The notes under the pieces were generated by a model, which had not been told where the DNA came from, did not search any database, and saw only the letters and a program-made list of their open reading frames with translations. A stretch of 64,000 bases of DNA, taken from positions 1-64,000 of the forward strand of contig CAMARK010000007.1 in assembly GCA_945860205.1 (NCBI GenBank), in the 5' to 3' direction. Shown here piece by piece: positions 1-9,739 of this stretch. A program made the translations under genes and the position numbers. The stretch comes from Reyranella massiliensis 521. Its GTDB lineage: Bacteria; Pseudomonadota; Alphaproteobacteria; Reyranellales; Reyranellaceae. Each line of letters starts with the position of its first letter. Position 1 is the stretch's first letter.

Positions 1-4
1 GACT

Positions 5-34
5 CATGAGCGAGCCGGAGGCTCGCGGTCCGGG
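5..34 (+). repeat. REP-like palindrome copy 1 (stem GCGAGCC, loop GGA, stem GGCTCGC, then GGTCC)
   Basis: tcatgagcgagccggaggctcgcggtccgg; 7-bp perfect stem with 3-nt loop; same unit recurs near 1373, 5043 and 5621. Confidence 0.85.
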
Positions 35-80
35 AGAGTCCGAAGACTCCACAGCGGCGCATGGGTGTCCTCATGTCATG

Positions 81-106
81 CGGACCGCGAGCCTCCGGCT
101 CGCTCG
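81..106 (-). repeat. REP-like palindrome copy 2 (inverted)
   Basis: cggaccgcgagcctccggctcgctc, reverse complement of copy 1. Confidence 0.85.
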
Positions 107-110
107 GACT

Positions 111-139
111 CATGAGCGCGCGGGACGCGCGCGGTCCGG
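111..139 (+). repeat. REP-like palindrome copy 3 (variant stem GCGCGCG/CGCGCGC)
   Basis: catgagcgcgcgggacgcgcgcggtccgg; flanks conserved, stem changed on both sides. Confidence 0.8.
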
Positions 140-156
140 AAGATCATGACTCTTTT

Positions 157-183
157 GGACCGCGAGCGTCTCGCTCGCTCATG
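157..183 (-). repeat. REP-like palindrome copy 4 (inverted, variant stem GCGAGCG/CGCTCGC)
   Basis: ggaccgcgagcgtctcgctcgctcatg; pairs with copy 3 as a doublet. Confidence 0.8.
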
Positions 184-201
184 GGCTGAACGGTCCAAAA
201 C

Positions 202-1350
202 TCATAGCGGGCGCGTGCTGCCGTCGGGGCGGGTGCGGTGGAGGAATTCGCGGCCGATCTTCACGCGCTTCTGGCCGTCATACTCGACGATGTCGGCGGT
301 GGCGTAGGTTTCGGTCCAGTTCGACGGCAGGAACGAGCCGGTGCCGACCACGTCGATCGGTGACTTGGCTTCGGCCATGATGCGGCACTTGGCCGGGCCG
401 AAGCCCGAGGAGGCCACGATCTTGACCTTGTCGAAGCCGTTGCGATCCAGTTCGGCGCGCAGATGAAAGATCGCCGCCGCCGACACGCCGGTACCGACCA
501 GGTAGCGCAGCTCTTCCTCGCTGCGATAGCCGCGGATCGATTCGGGCGAGAAGCGCTCCAGCACGGCGTAGGACGTGGCGGGATCCAGGCCCTCGAGGTA
601 GCGGCCGCCGGTGGTGTCGAGGCGGAGCGACAGCATCCCCTTGGCGGCGAGATCGGGAAAGCGCCGGCAGACCTCCAGAGAATCCGAAATCTCGCGCGCG
701 AAGTAATCGACCAACACGGTCATCGGTTCGCCGGGAAAAGTCTCGTGGAACATCTCGGCGGCGCGCAGCGTCGAGCCGGCGTAGCCGATCAGCGCGTGCG
801 GCATGGTGCCGAGCCCCTGCTCGCGGCCGAAGAAGTGCGCGGTCGCATGCGTGGCATTGCCGATGAAGCCCACCGCGCCCACCTTGCGCTTGGCGCGGGC
901 TGAGCCCACGGAGGCGGCATAGGCCATCATCTCGGCCATCTCCTGGCCGGCGCAGTGACGCGCATCCATGGCGAGGAAGGCGGCCTTCGGCATGTCGGCG
1001 CACATCGTCCAGGCGTTGTAGGCCGCGACGCAGGCCGGGCCGAGCTTCTGCAGGAAGATCGTCTCGAGATCGACCAGGTGGAAGAACGAGCCGGTGATGT
1101 ACATCATCGGCTCGCCGGCGCCGACCCACTTGCCCTCGCCGTAGCGCGTGTCGACTTCGACCTTGGTGTTGCGCTCGCGGCCGGTCTCCCGCAGCCAATC
1201 GAGCGCCAGCCGGGGCGCGAACACCACCGGGCGGCGCATGAAGATGGCGTAGGTCACCTGGCAGTCGCCGAACTTGCCGATCACCTGCTTCGAGCGATTG
1301 AAGTAGTGGTCGGTGTAGCGTTCGATCTCGCCATTCGTTGGATGCGTCAT
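202..1350 (-). CDS. nicotinate phosphoribosyltransferase-like protein
   Basis: 382-aa ORF with NAPRTase-family segments (FGDCQVTYAIFMRRP, DSGDL-region equivalent, SSGFGPAKCRIMAEAKSPIDVVGTGSFLP). Confidence 0.8.
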   Translation of the reverse strand: MTHPTNGEIERYTDHYFNRSKQVIGKFGDCQVTYAIFMRRPVVFAPRLALDWLRETGRERNTKVEVDTRYGEGKWVGAGEPMMYITGSFFHLVDLETIFLQKLGPACVAAYNAWTMCADMPKAAFLAMDARHCAGQEMAEMMAYAASVGSARAKRKVGAVGFIGNATHATAHFFGREQGLGTMPHALIGYAGSTLRAAEMFHETFPGEPMTVLVDYFAREISDSLEVCRRFPDLAAKGMLSLRLDTTGGRYLEGLDPATSYAVLERFSPESIRGYRSEEELRYLVGTGVSAAAIFHLRAELDRNGFDKVKIVASSGFGPAKCRIMAEAKSPIDVVGTGSFLPSNWTETYATADIVEYDGQKRVKIGREFLHRTRPDGSTRPL

Positions 1351-1372
1351 CGGCCCTCCCCGGGCTCGCTTG

Positions 1373-1444
1373 ATGAGCGAGCCGGAGGCTCGCGGTCCGG
1401 AAGACTCATGATCTTTTGGACCGCGAGCCTCCGGCTCGCCTCAT
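1373..1444. repeat. REPIN-like doublet: REP copies 5 (+) and 6 (-) in inverted orientation
   Basis: atgagcgagccggaggctcgcggtccgg-aagactcatgatctttt-ggaccgcgagcctccggctcgcctcat; spacer nearly identical to that of copies 3/4. Confidence 0.85.
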
Positions 1445-1452
1445 GATCATGC

Positions 1453-2901
1453 TCAGACCGCCGGGCGCGCCCGCGCGACCGACAAACGTTCTGCCTTGAG
1501 CTGTTCAGCGAGCAGGAAGGCGAGCTCCAGCGCCTGGCTGGCGTTGAGCCTGGGATCGCACTGGGTCTCGTAGCGCTCGTTCAGGTTATCGACCGTGATG
1601 TCGGTCGAGCCGCCGATGCACTCGGTCACTTCCTGGCCCGTCATCTCGAAATGCACGCCACCGGGGTGCGTTCCCTCGGCGCGATGCACCTCGAAGAAGG
1701 CCTTCACCTCGCCCAGGATGGAGTCGAAATGACGTGTCTTCCGACCGTTGGACGCGGTCACGGTGTTGCCGTGCATCGGATCGCACGACCACACCACCGA
1801 GCGGCCCTCGCGCTTCAGCGCCCGCACCAGCGGCGGCAGCTTGTCGGCCACCTTGTCGGCGCCCATGCGGGCGATCAGCACGATGCGGCCGGCCTCGTTG
1901 GTCGGATTGAGCACGTCGATCAGGCGCAGGAAATCGTCGATAGAGAGTGAGGGACCGGCCTTGAAGCCCAGCGGATTGCGCACGCCGCGCAGGAACTCGA
2001 CATGGGCGCCGTCGGGTTGGCGGGTGCGATCGCCGATCCACAGCATGTGGGCCGAGCAGTCGTACCAGTCGCCGGAGGTCGAATCGACGCGGGTGAGCGC
2101 CTCCTCGTAGGGCAGCAGCAGCGCCTCGTGGCTGGTGAAGAAGTCGGTCTCGGCAATCTGTGGCGTGGTCGCGGAGTTGAGGCCGCAGGCGGCCATGAAG
2201 TTCAGCGTCTCGTCGAGGCGCGCCGCGAGATCGTGATAACGCTCCGACGCCGGCGAGTTGCGCACGAAGTCGAGGTTCCAGCGGTTGACCTCGTGCAGGT
2301 CGGCATAGCCGCCCTGGGCAAAGGCGCGCAGCAGATTGAGCGTCGCGGCCGACTGGTTGTAGGCCTGCACCATGCGCTCGGGATCGGGCAGGCGAGCGGC
2401 CGCCGTGAACTCGAAGCCGTTGACGTTGTCGCCGCGGTACGACGGCAGCTCGACGTCGCCAATCTTCTCGACATTGGAGGAACGCGGCTTGGCGAACTGG
2501 CCGGCCATGCGGCCGAGCTTCACCACCGGCATGCCGGCGCCGTAGGTCAGCACGACGGCCATCTGCAGCAGGACGCGGAAGGTGTCGCGGATGTTGTTGG
2601 CGGTGAAGTCGGCGAAGCTCTCGGCACAGTCGCCGCCCTGCAGCAGGAAGGCATCGCCCGCCGCCACCTTGGCCAGCGCCGTCTTGAGCTTGCGCGCCTC
2701 GCCGGCGAAGACCAGCGGCGGATAGCGGCGCAGCCGGGCCTCGGCGCCGGCCAGCTGGGCGGCGTCGGCGTAGACCGGCATCTGCTGCGCGGGCTTGCCT
2801 CGCCAGCTCGTCAGCGACCAGTCAGCGGCGCTCGAACTGCGGGATTGCGCTTTCGTGGCCGTCCGGGCGGCTGCCCGGGAAGAGCCCTGGATCGCGGTCA
2901 T
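1453..2901 (-). CDS. class II 3-deoxy-7-phosphoheptulonate (DAHP) synthase
   Basis: [87 protein letters not shown]; start at MTAIQGSS within the longer ORF. Confidence 0.92.
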   Translation of the reverse strand: MTAIQGSSRAAARTATKAQSRSSSAADWSLTSWRGKPAQQMPVYADAAQLAGAEARLRRYPPLVFAGEARKLKTALAKVAAGDAFLLQGGDCAESFADFTANNIRDTFRVLLQMAVVLTYGAGMPVVKLGRMAGQFAKPRSSNVEKIGDVELPSYRGDNVNGFEFTAAARLPDPERMVQAYNQSAATLNLLRAFAQGGYADLHEVNRWNLDFVRNSPASERYHDLAARLDETLNFMAACGLNSATTPQIAETDFFTSHEALLLPYEEALTRVDSTSGDWYDCSAHMLWIGDRTRQPDGAHVEFLRGVRNPLGFKAGPSLSIDDFLRLIDVLNPTNEAGRIVLIARMGADKVADKLPPLVRALKREGRSVVWSCDPMHGNTVTASNGRKTRHFDSILGEVKAFFEVHRAEGTHPGGVHFEMTGQEVTECIGGSTDITVDNLNERYETQCDPRLNASQALELAFLLAEQLKAERLSVARARPAV

Positions 2902-3024
2902 CGTCTTGTCTCCATGCTCCCGGAACGGCCATTTTCGAACCATCCAGCCGCCGGGGTGGGTGAACCTATACGCGCTGTGGATGAAATGCCAGACGGCCGG
3001 AAAGGCCGCCAGCAGCGGCTTTCG

Positions 3025-4410
3025 CTACTCGGCCGCCGCCCGGGTCGGGGCGGTGTCGGCACGGGCGGTCCGCATGGTGACGAATTCCTCGCCGGCCGTG
3101 GGGTGAATGCCGACGGTGGTGTCGAAATGGGCCTTGGTAGCGCCTGCCTTGATCGCCACGGCGAGGCCCTGGATCAGCTCGGCGGCATCGTCGCCCACCA
3201 TGTGTGCGCCCACCACCTTGTCGGTCGCGGCTTCCACGATCAGCTTCATGAAGGTGCGCTGTTGGCGCCCGGACAGCGTGTGCTTCATGGGCCGGAAGGC
3301 CGCCGTGAAGATCCGGAGATCGCCCAGGGTCCGTCTGGCCTCCTCCTCGGTCAGCCCGACATTGGCCATCTCGGGCTGGCAGAACACCGCCGACGGCACG
3401 CTGCGATGGTCGGGCTTGCGCGGTTTGTTGCCGAACTCGGTGTCGGCGAAGCAATGGCCTTCCATGATCGCGACAGGCGTGAGGTTGATGCGGTCGGTGA
3501 CGTCGCCCACCGCCCAGATGTTCCCGGCCGTGGTCTTCGACCATTCGTCGACGGCGATGGCGCCGGCCTTGTCGAGCTGCACGCCGGCTTTCTCGAGCCC
3601 AATGCCCTTGGTGTTGGGCGCGCGGCCGGTTGCGTACATCACCAGATCGGTCTCGAACATGCCGCCCAGCGGCGTGTGGATCTCGTACGGACCGTTGTCG
3701 CCCTTCTTCACGATGCGACCGATCTCGATCTCGGTGCGCATCTTGATGCCGCTTTCCTTCAGCGCTTCATGGACGGCGGTCCGGCATTCCTCGTCGAAGC
3801 CGCGCAGCACCCGGTCGCGGCGCAGCACCAGGTCGACGTGGCTGCCGAGCCCGTTGAAGATGCCGGCGAATTCGACGGCGATATAGCCCGCGCCGACGAT
3901 GGCGATGCGCTTGGGCAATTCGGTCAGATGGAACGCCTCGTTGGAGCTGATCGCGAGTTCGCAGCCCGGGATCGACGGGATCACCGGATGGCCGCCGGTC
4001 GCGATCAGGATCTTCTCGGCAGTGACTGTCTGCTCGCCCACTTGAATCGTGTGCCGATCCATCAGCCGGCCGCGGCCCATGTGCAGCTTTACGCCGGCGC
4101 CGTCGAGCAGGCGCAGATAGACGGCGTTCAGGCGATCGACTTCCGCGTTCACGTTGTCGCGCAGCGTCGGCCAGGCGTGCGTGGGCGCCGGCACCGTCCA
4201 GCCGTAGCCGGCCGCATCCTCGAACTCGTGCGCAAACTTGGAGCCGTAGACCAGGAGCTTCTTGGGCACACAGCCGCGGATCACGCAGGTGCCGCCGACG
4301 CGGTAATCCTCGCAGATACCGACGCGGGCACCGTGGGTCGCGGCGATCCGAGAGGCGCGTACGCCGCCGGAGCCGGCACCGATGACGAAGAGATCGTAGT
4401 CGTAAGCCAT
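3025..4410 (-). CDS. gor: glutathione-disulfide reductase
   Basis: MAYDYDLFVIGAGSGGVRASR FAD motif; GGTCVIRGCVPKKLLVY redox-active disulfide; C-terminal GIHPTAGEEFVTMR. Confidence 0.92.
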   Translation of the reverse strand: MAYDYDLFVIGAGSGGVRASRIAATHGARVGICEDYRVGGTCVIRGCVPKKLLVYGSKFAHEFEDAAGYGWTVPAPTHAWPTLRDNVNAEVDRLNAVYLRLLDGAGVKLHMGRGRLMDRHTIQVGEQTVTAEKILIATGGHPVIPSIPGCELAISSNEAFHLTELPKRIAIVGAGYIAVEFAGIFNGLGSHVDLVLRRDRVLRGFDEECRTAVHEALKESGIKMRTEIEIGRIVKKGDNGPYEIHTPLGGMFETDLVMYATGRAPNTKGIGLEKAGVQLDKAGAIAVDEWSKTTAGNIWAVGDVTDRINLTPVAIMEGHCFADTEFGNKPRKPDHRSVPSAVFCQPEMANVGLTEEEARRTLGDLRIFTAAFRPMKHTLSGRQQRTFMKLIVEAATDKVVGAHMVGDDAAELIQGLAVAIKAGATKAHFDTTVGIHPTAGEEFVTMRTARADTAPTRAAAE

Positions 4411-4557
4411 GGAGACACCTTCGGCGGGCCGTGAGAACAAAACCTCAACACGGCCATATTTTGGTCGCGGGGCAGACTATATCGGCGCTTAGACGGCCGG
4501 GTAAGGGAAATGGCGCGTGTATCTCCATATCCCGACACAACCAAAAGGATATGGCCC

Positions 4558-5007
4558 GTGCCCAAGCTGCTCCCGCTCGCCACCGCCCTCTTCATGCTGG
4601 CTGCCCCCGCCTTCGCCGCCCCTGGCGACCAGGCACCGCCTGCGTCCGCCGGCGTGATGCGATACGACACCAACAAGGACGGCGCCGTCGACCGCGCCGA
4701 ATGGAAGGCGGGCCAGGAGGCCCGCTTCAAGCGGCTCGACGCCAACGGCGACGGCAAGCTCAGCCAGGATGAGCTGTTCGCCCGCACGCCCGCGGCCGGC
4801 AACAGCGTGCTGCCCGGAGATCGCCAGGCAGGGCGCCAGTCGGCCTACTTCCAGCGTCTCGATGCCGACAAGGACGGCCAAGTCACCATGGTCGAATTCA
4901 TGGCCCAGGCGGACCGCAACTTCGCACGCTGCGACCTCAACAAGGACGGCCGCATCGACACCGCGGAATGCCGCCAGGCGCTGCAGCGCAAGCCCGGCGA
5001 GCGGTAA
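4558..5007 (+). CDS. secreted EF-hand domain protein
   Basis: GTG start after AAAAGGAT; signal peptide VPKLLPLATALFMLAAPAFA; four EF-hand loops (DTNKDGAVDRAE, DANGDGKLSQDE, DADKDGQVTMVE, DLNKDGRIDTAE). Confidence 0.8.
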   Translation: MPKLLPLATALFMLAAPAFAAPGDQAPPASAGVMRYDTNKDGAVDRAEWKAGQEARFKRLDANGDGKLSQDELFARTPAAGNSVLPGDRQAGRQSAYFQRLDADKDGQVTMVEFMAQADRNFARCDLNKDGRIDTAECRQALQRKPGER

Positions 5008-5069
5008 GGAGCGAGTGGGACGCTCGCGGTCCGAAACTCTTCCGGACCGCGAGCCTCTGGCTCGCTCAG
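5008..5069. repeat. REPIN-like doublet: REP copies 7 (+) and 8 (-), short spacer
   Basis: ggagcgagtgggacgctcgcggtccgaaactcttccggaccgcgagcctctggctcgctca, directly after the EF-hand stop codon and 10 bp before the RAYT start. Confidence 0.85.
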
Positions 5070-5078
5070 AGCCCCGAT

Positions 5079-5624
5079 ATGATCCACAAGGGCTGGCACT
5101 CGCGCGGATACCTGCCGCATTTCGATTCGCCGGAGACGATCCAATTCGTGACCTTCCGGCTGGCCGATAGCCTGTCACGAGCAGTCGCGGAATCTCTGGC
5201 CAAGCGGCCCGATGGCCTGGCCGCCATCGATGACGGTCTCGATGGGGGCCATGGCGCGTGCTGGTTACGCGACCCTGTCGTTGCAGATATCGCACAGAGC
5301 GCGCTGCTGCATTTCGATGGTCTGAGATATCGGCTGCTCGCCTGGTGCGTCATGCCAAACCATGTGCATGTTGTTGTCGAACCGGGAGCTAGCCACAACC
5401 TCGGCGCCATCGTGCACAGTTGGAAGTCCTTCTCGGCAAACCAGGCTAACCGGATACTCGCTCGCAGTGGGCCATTCTGGCATCGGGACTACTTCGATCG
5501 TTACATCCGCGACGAGGGTCACTTGGAGCGAACTGTAGACTACGTCGAGAACAACCCCGTCAAAGCAGGCCTGATTCCCGACGCCGTCAAATGGCCATGG
5601 AGTTCTCGCCGCTTGCTGCCATGA
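5079..5624 (+). CDS. REP-associated tyrosine transposase (RAYT, Y1/HUH IS200-like family)
   Basis: HUH motif in WCVMPNHVHVVVEP; FWHRDYFDRYIRDEGHLERTVDYVENNPVKAGL catalytic Tyr helix; ATG at 5079; flanked by REP palindromes. Confidence 0.9.
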   Translation: MIHKGWHSRGYLPHFDSPETIQFVTFRLADSLSRAVAESLAKRPDGLAAIDDGLDGGHGACWLRDPVVADIAQSALLHFDGLRYRLLAWCVMPNHVHVVVEPGASHNLGAIVHSWKSFSANQANRILARSGPFWHRDYFDRYIRDEGHLERTVDYVENNPVKAGLIPDAVKWPWSSRRLLP

Positions 5625-5648
5625 GCGAGCCGGAGGCTCGCGGTCCAG
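5621..5648 (+). repeat. REP-like palindrome copy 9, overlapping the RAYT stop codon
   Basis: atgagcgagccggaggctcgcggtcc; same as copy 1. Confidence 0.85.
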
Positions 5649-5652
5649 GACA

Positions 5653-5686
5653 AGAAAAAGGCCGCCGGTGCGCCGGCGGCCTTTCC
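5653..5686 (-). terminator. intrinsic terminator, probably of the liv operon (could act on both strands)
   Basis: AAAGGCCGCCGG-TGCG-CCGGCGGCCTTT perfect stem; T-rich tract follows on the minus strand (TTTTTCTTG). Confidence 0.75.
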
Positions 5687-5704
5687 TTGCTCGGTCGGGA
5701 AGTA

Positions 5705-6925
5705 TCAGGAGCCTTCGGCTGACATGATGTCGCCGAACAGGTTCCAGGTCTCGCCCTTGAAGGTGGCAAGCTGGACCGATTGCACCGGATAAAAGTCGGT
5801 CGGGCTGGTGCTGACGGTGATGCCCGGCAGCAGCAACGGCACGCGCAGTTTCTGGATGTTGGCGGCCTGGCGCATGACGTTCTCGCGCGTCAGCGTGTCG
5901 CCGCACTTCTTCAGCGTCTGTTCCATCAGGTAGCACGCCGAGTAGGCATAGATGTAGTTGCCGTCGTCCTGGTTGGCACCGGGCATGTACTTGTTCATCC
6001 AGGCCCGCCAGGCCTTCATTTCGGCGTTCTCATTCCACTGCTTATCGGTGGGGTCCATGAGCCACAAGGCGGTGATCTGCCCCTGGCTGTTCTCGAGGCC
6101 GGCCGGCTTCAGGGTCGACGCGACCGAGGACGAGACGTTGTTCAGGTACGACACCGGCTTCCAGCCGATGTCGGCGGCCTTGCGGATGGCCTGCGCCGCG
6201 AACTTCGGAATGGAGATGTTGAAGAAGACGTTGGCGCCCGAGTCCTTGAGCTGGATGATCTGGCTGTCGACGGTCGGATCGGTCGTCTCGTAGGTGACGT
6301 GCTTGACCACCTTGTTGACGTCCTTGCCGAGGCCGTCCTTGAAGCCTTCCCAGTAATCCTTGCCATAATCGTCGTTCTGCATCAGCACGCCGATCTTGGC
6401 ATCCTTGACGGTGGCCAGGATGTGCTTGGCATAGATGACGGCCTCGGTGTGATAGTCGGGCTGGTAGCCCATCGTCCACGGGAACTCCTTGGGCTTGCCC
6501 CACTTCGACGCGCCGGTGGCGACGTAGAGCATCGGCACCTTCTTCTGGTTCATGTAGCGGTGGATCGCCGTGTTGGTCGGCGTGCCCAGCGTGTTGAACA
6601 GGCAGAGCACCTTTTCCTGCTCGACGAGTTGCCGCACCAGCTCGACCGTCTTCGGCGGCGAATAGCCGTCGTCGAGCGTGATGAACTTCACCATGCGGCC
6701 GTTGATGCCGCCGCGCTCGTTGACGCTCTTCCAGTAGGCCTCCTCGCCCTTGCCGATCACGCCGTAGGACGACGCCGGACCGCTGTACGGATTGGTGTGA
6801 CCGATCTTGATCTCCTTGTCGGTCGCGCCGTCGTCGTATTTCTTCTGCGCAAGTACGACGCCCGAAGCCGACAGAACGGCGGCGGTCGAAACGCCCCCGA
6901 GAAAAGTACGCCTATTGGTCTTCAA
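5705..6925 (-). CDS. branched-chain amino acid-type ABC transporter substrate-binding protein
   Basis: KEIKIGHTNPYSGPASSYGVIGKGEEAYWKSVNERGGINGR; probable TTG start at 6925 after GGAGG; Tat-like NRRTFLGG. Confidence 0.88.
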   Translation of the reverse strand: MKTNRRTFLGGVSTAAVLSASGVVLAQKKYDDGATDKEIKIGHTNPYSGPASSYGVIGKGEEAYWKSVNERGGINGRMVKFITLDDGYSPPKTVELVRQLVEQEKVLCLFNTLGTPTNTAIHRYMNQKKVPMLYVATGASKWGKPKEFPWTMGYQPDYHTEAVIYAKHILATVKDAKIGVLMQNDDYGKDYWEGFKDGLGKDVNKVVKHVTYETTDPTVDSQIIQLKDSGANVFFNISIPKFAAQAIRKAADIGWKPVSYLNNVSSSVASTLKPAGLENSQGQITALWLMDPTDKQWNENAEMKAWRAWMNKYMPGANQDDGNYIYAYSACYLMEQTLKKCGDTLTRENVMRQAANIQKLRVPLLLPGITVSTSPTDFYPVQSVQLATFKGETWNLFGDIMSAEGS

Positions 6926-7072
6926 TATTGCCTCCTTGGTTGAACGCGCTTCAGTCCCTGTACGTCTATTCATTGTGTGCGACAGCGTTGCCCGAAACGG
7001 ACGGCCTGAAAAGGGAAAACCTCGCTCGCCTCCACAAACCTTATTGATGCTGCAATGCGAAATCGAAAGAAG

Positions 7073-7094
7073 AAGGCCGCCCCGCGAAGGCCTT
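7073..7094 (-). terminator. possible weak terminator downstream of livM
   Basis: AAGGCC-10 nt-GGCCTT, followed on the minus strand by CTTCTTTC. Confidence 0.3.
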
Positions 7095-7114
7095 TCGCAC
7101 TCCGGTCCTCCCGC

Positions 7115-8119
7115 TTAGCGGGCGCCGCGCAGCTTGCGCCAGGCCAAATAGATGCCGCCGGCGATACCCATCGGCATCAGGTAGATGATGGCGATCAACA
7201 GGACGCCGAACACCGTGTAGGCCGACAGGTCGAACGGCAGCCCAAGATCGTTGCGGATGAACTGCGTCAACGACTGCGCGGAATTGTCGACTAGGACGTA
7301 GAAGATCCCGCCGATGACCGATCCCGTGAGCGAGCCGATGCCGCCGACGACAAGGCCGATCAGGAACTTGATCGACAGGAAGATGTTGAAGCTGTCGGGC
7401 GCCACGAAGGCGATGGCGGAGGCCGAGAGTGCGCCGGCAATGCCGGTATAGGCCGCGCTGATGCCGAAGGTGACGGTCTTGTAGAGGGCGGTGTCGATGC
7501 CCATCGTGTCGGCCGCCATGTACTGGTCGCGGATCGCCATCATCGCCCGGCCGCTGCGGCTATCGAGCAGGTTGGCTGCCGCCCAGTACAGGACGATCAT
7601 GGTGATGAAGCAGAAATAGAAGAGCCATTGGTCTTCCGACAGAGGCAGGCCGAACGGCGGCTCCGGCTTCAACAGCACGATGCCCTGGACGCCGCCCGTC
7701 AGCCCTTCCAGCCACTTGTATTTGAGGATCTGCGGTACCGCGAGCGCCAGTGCGAAGGTGGCGAGCGCCAGGTAATGGCCCTCGAGCTTGAGTGCGGGCA
7801 GGCCGAACAGGTAACCGAACATGAAGCAGACGATCGCCGCCGCGGGGATCGTCGCCCAATAGGGAACGTTGAGCTTGTCCATGAGGACGGCGGCCGTATA
7901 GGCACCGACGGCGTAGAAGGCGCCGTGCCCCAGCGAGAACTGGCCGTTGAAGCCGGTCAGGAGATTGAGCCCCAGCACCGCGATCGCGGCGATGATCATG
8001 GTGCTGACCAGGAACAGCCGGTAGTCCGACACGATGTCCGGCATCGCCGGCTGGAGCAGCGGGATGAGCAGGCCCAGGACGACGAAGATCCATGGCCACT
8101 TCTTCGAGAGCGAGGCCAT
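7115..8119 (-). CDS. livM: branched-chain amino acid ABC transporter permease
   Basis: 334-aa multi-TM LivM-type permease; GLNLLTGFNGQFSLGHGAFYAVGAYTAA; next to livH. Confidence 0.88.
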   Translation of the reverse strand: MASLSKKWPWIFVVLGLLIPLLQPAMPDIVSDYRLFLVSTMIIAAIAVLGLNLLTGFNGQFSLGHGAFYAVGAYTAAVLMDKLNVPYWATIPAAAIVCFMFGYLFGLPALKLEGHYLALATFALALAVPQILKYKWLEGLTGGVQGIVLLKPEPPFGLPLSEDQWLFYFCFITMIVLYWAAANLLDSRSGRAMMAIRDQYMAADTMGIDTALYKTVTFGISAAYTGIAGALSASAIAFVAPDSFNIFLSIKFLIGLVVGGIGSLTGSVIGGIFYVLVDNSAQSLTQFIRNDLGLPFDLSAYTVFGVLLIAIIYLMPMGIAGGIYLAWRKLRGAR

Positions 8120-8120
8120 G

Positions 8121-9026
8121 TCAGACCCTCTTCACGACGACACGGCCGAACAGACCGGCCGGCTTAAGCGTGAGCACGGTGATGACGATGATCAGTGCCA
8201 CGGTGAGCTTCTCGCCGTTGCCGATGATGTAGACGCCGGTCGCCTTCTCGATCTGGTTGCCGGCGTAGGCCACCATGTTCTCGAGCACGCCGACGATGAA
8301 GCCTCCCGCTACCGCGCCCGCGGGATTGGAGATGCCGCCGACCAGCGCACTGGCAAAGGCGTAGAGCAGGATGCCGCCCATCATGTTGGGGTCGAGGTAG
8401 ACGATGTGGGCGACCATGATGCCAGCCACCGCACCGATCGAGGCGGCGAGGCCCCAGCCCAGCGCCAGCATCCAGTCGACACGCACGCCGACCAGGCGGG
8501 CCATCTGCGGGTTCTGCGCCGCCGCGCGCATGGCGAGGCCGAGCGGCGTGTAACGGAAGAATACGAACAACATGCCGAGCACGATCAGCGTCACCAGCAC
8601 GACGCCGAGCTGGTGCGCCCCGATCACGCCCGCGATGCCAAAGCTGCTCTTGGGGAACGGCGACGGAAATTCCTTGATCAGGTAGCTCCAGAACGCCCCG
8701 GCCATCGAATTGAAGATCGCCAGCAGGCCGATGAACACCACGATGATCGACAGCACCGGCGCGTTGTGCAGTGGTCTCAGGATCAATCGCTCGATGAGCA
8801 CGCCCATGACGAAGGACAGCGCCACCGCGACGATGAAGGCGAACCAGAAGCTCATGCCCCACGTCATCAGCTGCCAGCTGAGGTAGGTGCTGAACATCGC
8901 CATCTCGCCCTGGGCGAAATTGATGTGGTCGGTCGAGACGTAGATCATCACCAGCGCAAGGGCCACGCAGGCGTAGATGGCGCCGTTGGCGAGGCCGGAA
9001 GCGACTTGTTGGACGAACTGTTCCAT
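8121..9026 (-). CDS. livH: branched-chain amino acid ABC transporter permease
   Basis: LANGAIYACVALALVMIYVSTDHINFAQGEMAM; LGWGLAASIGAVAGIM. Confidence 0.9.
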   Translation of the reverse strand: MEQFVQQVASGLANGAIYACVALALVMIYVSTDHINFAQGEMAMFSTYLSWQLMTWGMSFWFAFIVAVALSFVMGVLIERLILRPLHNAPVLSIIVVFIGLLAIFNSMAGAFWSYLIKEFPSPFPKSSFGIAGVIGAHQLGVVLVTLIVLGMLFVFFRYTPLGLAMRAAAQNPQMARLVGVRVDWMLALGWGLAASIGAVAGIMVAHIVYLDPNMMGGILLYAFASALVGGISNPAGAVAGGFIVGVLENMVAYAGNQIEKATGVYIIGNGEKLTVALIIVITVLTLKPAGLFGRVVVKRV

Positions 9027-9034
9027 TTCCTGCC

Positions 9035-9726
<692 letters not shown>

Positions 9727-9739
<13 letters not shown>

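Noticed and set aside
1-190. Possible CRISPR-like repeat array
   Set aside because: Units alternate in orientation, have irregular spacing and varying stems, and no cas genes are present; they fit REP/REPIN elements.
2002-4434. 810-aa plus-strand ORF opposite the DAHP synthase and gor genes
   Set aside because: Composition is that of a shadow ORF in GC-rich DNA (His/Arg/Ala/Gly-rich, no domain); the minus-strand genes are clearly real. Other long antisense ORFs (12984, 28314, 34281, 61536, 22881) were rejected for the same reason.
4968-5078. Longer N-terminus of the RAYT ORF
   Set aside because: It would translate the EF-hand gene end and the REP doublet; the conserved family begins near MIHKGWHSRGYLPHFD at 5079.
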